Positions 61,820 to 64,000 of a stretch of DNA of 64,000 bases are shown piece by piece; positions within the stretch are counted from its first letter, which is position 1; the number at the start of each line of letters is the position of its first letter. The translations under genes and the position numbers were made by a program. The DNA is taken from assembly GCA_025999455.1 (NCBI GenBank), contig AP024683.1:2668451-2732450 (forward strand). The letters run 5' to 3'. The stretch comes from Geminicoccaceae bacterium (GTDB lineage: Bacteria > Pseudomonadota > Alphaproteobacteria > Geminicoccales > Geminicoccaceae). The notes beneath the pieces are model-generated. The model saw only the letters and a list, made by a program, of their open reading frames with translations, was not told where the DNA came from and did not search any database.

Positions 61820-62731
61820 ATGAGCCTGAACTACCACCATCTCCGCCTGTTCCGGGCGGTGGCGCTCGAAGGCAACCTGACCCGCGCGGCACAGCGGATC
61901 GGGCTCTCGCCGTCTTCCCTGTCCGCACAGCTCAAGGCACTCGAGGCACGGCTCGGCCATCGGCTCTTCGAGCGCCGCGGCCGCGCCCTCGAGCTCAGCG
62001 AAGCGGGCCGGATCGCCCTCGAGCACGCGGAGGCGATCTTCCGCACGGGCGAGGACCTGCTCGCCACCTTGCGCGGCCACGGTCGGGCCCGGGCGCTCTT
62101 GCGGGTGGGCGCCCTCGCCACGCTTTCGCGGAATTTCCTCGTGGGCTTCCTGCGCCCGGTGATCGGCCGCGCCGACGTCGAGGTGGTGATCCGGATCGGC
62201 AGCCAGGCCGAGCTCCTGCGCGGGCTCGAGAGCCTCGCCTTCGACCTGGTCCTCACGACGCTCGCCCCGCCGCGCGAGCGCGGCTCGCGGCTCGTCGTCC
62301 ACCGGCTCGCCGAGATGCCGGCGAGCCTGGTCGGCACACCGGCCCGGCTGGGTGCGCCCAGACCGGCGCTCGAGATCCTCCTCGCGCGGGAACCGCTCGT
62401 GCTGCCGACCCCGGAGACGGGGCTCCGGACCGCTTTCGACGCGCTGTTGGCCCGGCTCGAGATCCGGCCTTCGATCGCCGCCGAGGTCGAGGACATGGCG
62501 ACGATGCGGCTCCTCGCGCGGGCCGACGTGGGCCTGGCACTCCTGCCGCCGATCGTCGTGCGCGACGAGCTCGGCCGCGGCGAGCTCGTCGAAGCGCACG
62601 CCTTCGCCGAGATCACCGAGACCTTCTGGGCGGTCGAGCTCGGCCGCCGTTTCGCGAGCCCGCTGGTGCGCGAGCTCCTGCGCGAGGCGGAGCGGAACGC
62701 GCCGCTCGCGCCTCAGCCGGCGAGGCCCTGA
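61820..62731 (+). CDS. LysR-family regulator (NhaR-like), probable dab regulator
   Basis: The 303-residue regulator has an N-terminal winged helix-turn-helix (LRLFRAVALEGNLTRAAQRI and LSPSSLSAQLKALEARLGHRLF) and a periplasmic-binding-like effector domain (ARALLRVGALATLSRNFLVG to the end). Genes of this type lie divergent from dabBA in several bacteria, so it probably senses inorganic carbon or pH stress. It overlaps the 3' end of a second LysR gene tail to tail by 19 bases. Confidence 0.9.
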   Translation: MSLNYHHLRLFRAVALEGNLTRAAQRIGLSPSSLSAQLKALEARLGHRLFERRGRALELSEAGRIALEHAEAIFRTGEDLLATLRGHGRARALLRVGALATLSRNFLVGFLRPVIGRADVEVVIRIGSQAELLRGLESLAFDLVLTTLAPPRERGSRLVVHRLAEMPASLVGTPARLGAPRPALEILLAREPLVLPTPETGLRTAFDALLARLEIRPSIAAEVEDMATMRLLARADVGLALLPPIVVRDELGRGELVEAHAFAEITETFWAVELGRRFASPLVRELLREAERNAPLAPQPARP

Positions 62732-63639
62732 CCCCCGGCGTTGAAGGTGTAGCCCAAGAAGTCGCGCAGCGCCCGCGCCGCCGGGCCCGGCTCCTCGCCG
62801 CGCCGCCACGCCACACCGACGTCCATCGAGGGGACCGGTTCGGCGACGTCGCGGGTCTCGAGCCGGAGCCCCTCGAGCGACCAGGGCCGGAAGACCATGT
62901 CGGAGAGGATCGTCACACCCATGCCGGCCGCCACCATGCTGCGCACCGCCTCGACCGAGCTCGTCCGGAAGACGACCTTCGGCATCCAGGGCGTGCGCGC
63001 CCAATAGCGCCGCGCCGTGAGCTCGGCCTCGTCGACCGTGAGCATGACGTAGCGCTCCTTCGCGATCTCCTCGAGCGGCACGCTCGCGAGCGCGGCGAGC
63101 CGGTGGCCGGTGGGCAACCAGAGCCGGCGCCGCGAGCGGATCAAGGTCTCGTGGGCGAGCCGCGCCCGGTCGACCAGGTTCGAGGTCAACAGAAGGGCGA
63201 GCTCGAGCTCGCCCTCGCCGAGCCGGCGCTCGATCTCGGGCCGCGGCGCCTCGACGAGCTCGACCTCGATCTTGGGGAAGAGGCGGGTGAAGCGGGCCAG
63301 ATGGGCCGGCAGGAAATAGCCCGCCACGGTGTAGGTGACCCCGACCCGCACCCGGCCCGCGACCTCGTCTTTGGGCGCGAGGCGGGCCCGCATCGCCCCG
63401 TCCACGGCGGCCACGACGTTGCGCGCGTGCTCGACGAAGCGCGCCCCCTCGGGCGTCAGACGCATGCCGCGGGCGGTCCGTTCGAAGAGCCGATAGCCCA
63501 GGAGCTCTTCGAGTTCGGCTATCGCTTCGCTCACGGCCGATGGTGAAAGGGCGAGTTCCGAGGCGGCGCGCGAGACGCGCCCCGCCGCGGCGACGGCGAG
63601 GAAGGCGCGGACTTGGCGGAGGGTCAGGCTCGAGCTCAA
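62713..63639 (-). CDS. LysR-family transcriptional regulator
   Basis: The 308-residue protein starts LTLRQVRAFLAVAAAGRVSRAASELALS with helix-turn-helix SPSAVSEAIAELEELLGYRLF, and a LysR substrate-binding domain (VAGRVRVGVTYTVAGYFLP and TSSVEAVRSMVAAGMGVTIL). The TTG at 63639 fits the family start. It is divergent from the TorT-like gene, 123 bases away, and the gap contains an inverted repeat fitting its own operator, so it may control that transport/sensor gene. Ligand unknown. Confidence 0.9.
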   Translation of the reverse strand: MSSSLTLRQVRAFLAVAAAGRVSRAASELALSPSAVSEAIAELEELLGYRLFERTARGMRLTPEGARFVEHARNVVAAVDGAMRARLAPKDEVAGRVRVGVTYTVAGYFLPAHLARFTRLFPKIEVELVEAPRPEIERRLGEGELELALLLTSNLVDRARLAHETLIRSRRRLWLPTGHRLAALASVPLEEIAKERYVMLTVDEAELTARRYWARTPWMPKVVFRTSSVEAVRSMVAAGMGVTILSDMVFRPWSLEGLRLETRDVAEPVPSMDVGVAWRRGEEPGPAARALRDFLGYTFNAGGQGLAG

Positions 63640-63643
63640 AGCG

Positions 63644-63658
63644 TTCGGAAAAACCGAA
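63644..63658. promoter_or_regulatory. LysR-type inverted repeat (TTCGG-N5-CCGAA)
   Basis: The 15 bases TTCGGAAAAACCGAA are a perfect inverted repeat and contain a T-N11-A core. The site is five bases before the LysR TTG start at 63639, where autoregulation would occur, and within reach of the divergent TorT-like gene promoter. Confidence 0.6.
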
Positions 63659-63762
63659 AAGGGACCTCGCCACTTCCTGTTTCACAAACGCGCCGAGCTC
63701 GGCAAGAGTGCGGCCACGACGACCGGCCGGGTTCCGGCGCGGTCCCTCGAGGGAGGAACAGC

Positions 63763-64000
63763 GTGCGGCGGAACGCTCTTCTCGCGGGCGCGGCGGCGCT
63801 CGCCGTCATCGCGTTCGCACCCGTGGCGCCGAGCCACGCGGCCGATTGGTTCCCCTACAAGGTCGAGGTGTGGGACCCGCCCTTCGACATGGCGAGCCCG
63901 AGGAAGACGGTCGACTACGTGCCGTTGCCGAAGGCGTCGAAGGCTTGGAACTTGTGCGTCTCCTTCCCGCACATGAAGGACGCCTATTGGCTCGCGGTCG
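63763..64000 (+). CDS. torT: TorT-like periplasmic binding protein (3' end cut)
   Basis: The visible 79 codons begin with a signal peptide (RRNALLAGAAALAVIAFAP, then SHAAD). The mature start WFPYKVEVWDPPFDMASPRK and the later KASKAWNLCVSFPHMKDAYWLAV are the typical opening of TorT, the periplasmic partner of the TorS kinase that detects trimethylamine N-oxide. Homologues may bind other ligands for ABC import. The GTG at 63763 is preceded by GGGAGGAA. The gene runs out of the window. Confidence 0.75.
   Translation, partial: MRRNALLAGAAALAVIAFAPVAPSHAADWFPYKVEVWDPPFDMASPRKTVDYVPLPKASKAWNLCVSFPHMKDAYWLAV

Noticed and set aside
60238-63546. A 1102-codon plus-strand open frame
   Set aside because: It is antisense to dabB and the second LysR gene and crosses the first LysR gene in a wrong frame; composition is that of a shadow.

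Overview
The window is very G+C-rich (about 70% by eye) and reads as a piece of an alphaproteobacterial chromosome, probably of the Rhodospirillales/Geminicoccaceae kind. The main clues are the gene order purN-purM / DUF2066 - CDP-alcohol phosphatidyltransferase - HdaA, many GTG/TTG starts, 4-base GTGA stop/start overlaps in most operons, a TorT-type periplasmic protein and TadD/TadG-like pilus proteins. No rRNA, tRNA, CRISPR array, insertion sequence or prophage was found. Nearly all of the very long ORFs on the other strands are G+C-driven shadows of real genes.

Layout. 1-2.0 kb: HMG-CoA lyase-like enzyme (cut by the window edge) and a CaiB/BaiF CoA-transferase. 2.0-5.6 kb: a small accessory block with a DUF29 protein, a one-piece nucleotidyltransferase-HEPN fusion, a ParA-like ATPase and a frameshifted AlbA_2/ATPase protein. 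5.7-10.4 kb: aldehyde dehydrogenase, lipoprotein, acyl-CoA dehydrogenase, a membrane protein, and a relic copy of the acyl-CoA dehydrogenase tail. 10.5-14.65 kb: histidine operon hisG-hisB-hisH-hisF-hisA/hisIE, the last gene being a three-activity fusion. 14.8-16.3 kb: a xylulokinase-like protein lacking the catalytic Asp. 16.3-17.3 kb: no gene seen. 17.3-20.6 kb: a TadG-like vWA protein behind a hairpin that masks its ribosome binding site, and an RTX calcium-binding protein.

21.1-24.8 kb: a compact SGNH hydrolase - SxtJ-family - DUF5989 - carbamoyltransferase operon. 24.8-26.9 kb: non-coding DNA carrying about ten diverged tandem copies of a ~170-bp unit. 26.9-29.8 kb: GMC oxidoreductase with a GH1 glycosidase. 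29.9-38.2 kb: TPR/SPOR lipoprotein, AnmK, SDR, HdaA, phosphatidyltransferase, DUF2066, purM, purN and a universal stress protein. 38.3-42.9 kb: ndk, a CorC/HlyC protein, an alanine/serine-glyoxylate-type aminotransferase and small hypotheticals. 43.0-46.6 kb: an NMT1/TauA-type ABC importer, whose permease carries a one-base frameshift, and a DUF4286-like protein. 46.6-50.5 kb: RadC, PhzF, a J-domain/transmembrane/OmpA-like protein and a SprT-like metalloprotein.

50.5-54.8 kb: a copper-handling operon (CopA, multicopper oxidase, DUF411). 55.1-57.8 kb: a glutamate-1-semialdehyde aminotransferase-like enzyme translationally coupled to an FrhB/BciB-like flavo-iron-sulfur protein. 57.7-61.7 kb: dabB-dabA inorganic-carbon pump, divergent from a LysR regulator. 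62.7-64 kb: a second LysR regulator divergent from a TorT-like gene cut by the window end. The most distinctive items are the 170-bp array, the HisA-HisIE fusion, the nucleotidyltransferase-HEPN fusion, the aminotransferase/FrhB pair and the carbamoyltransferase cassette.
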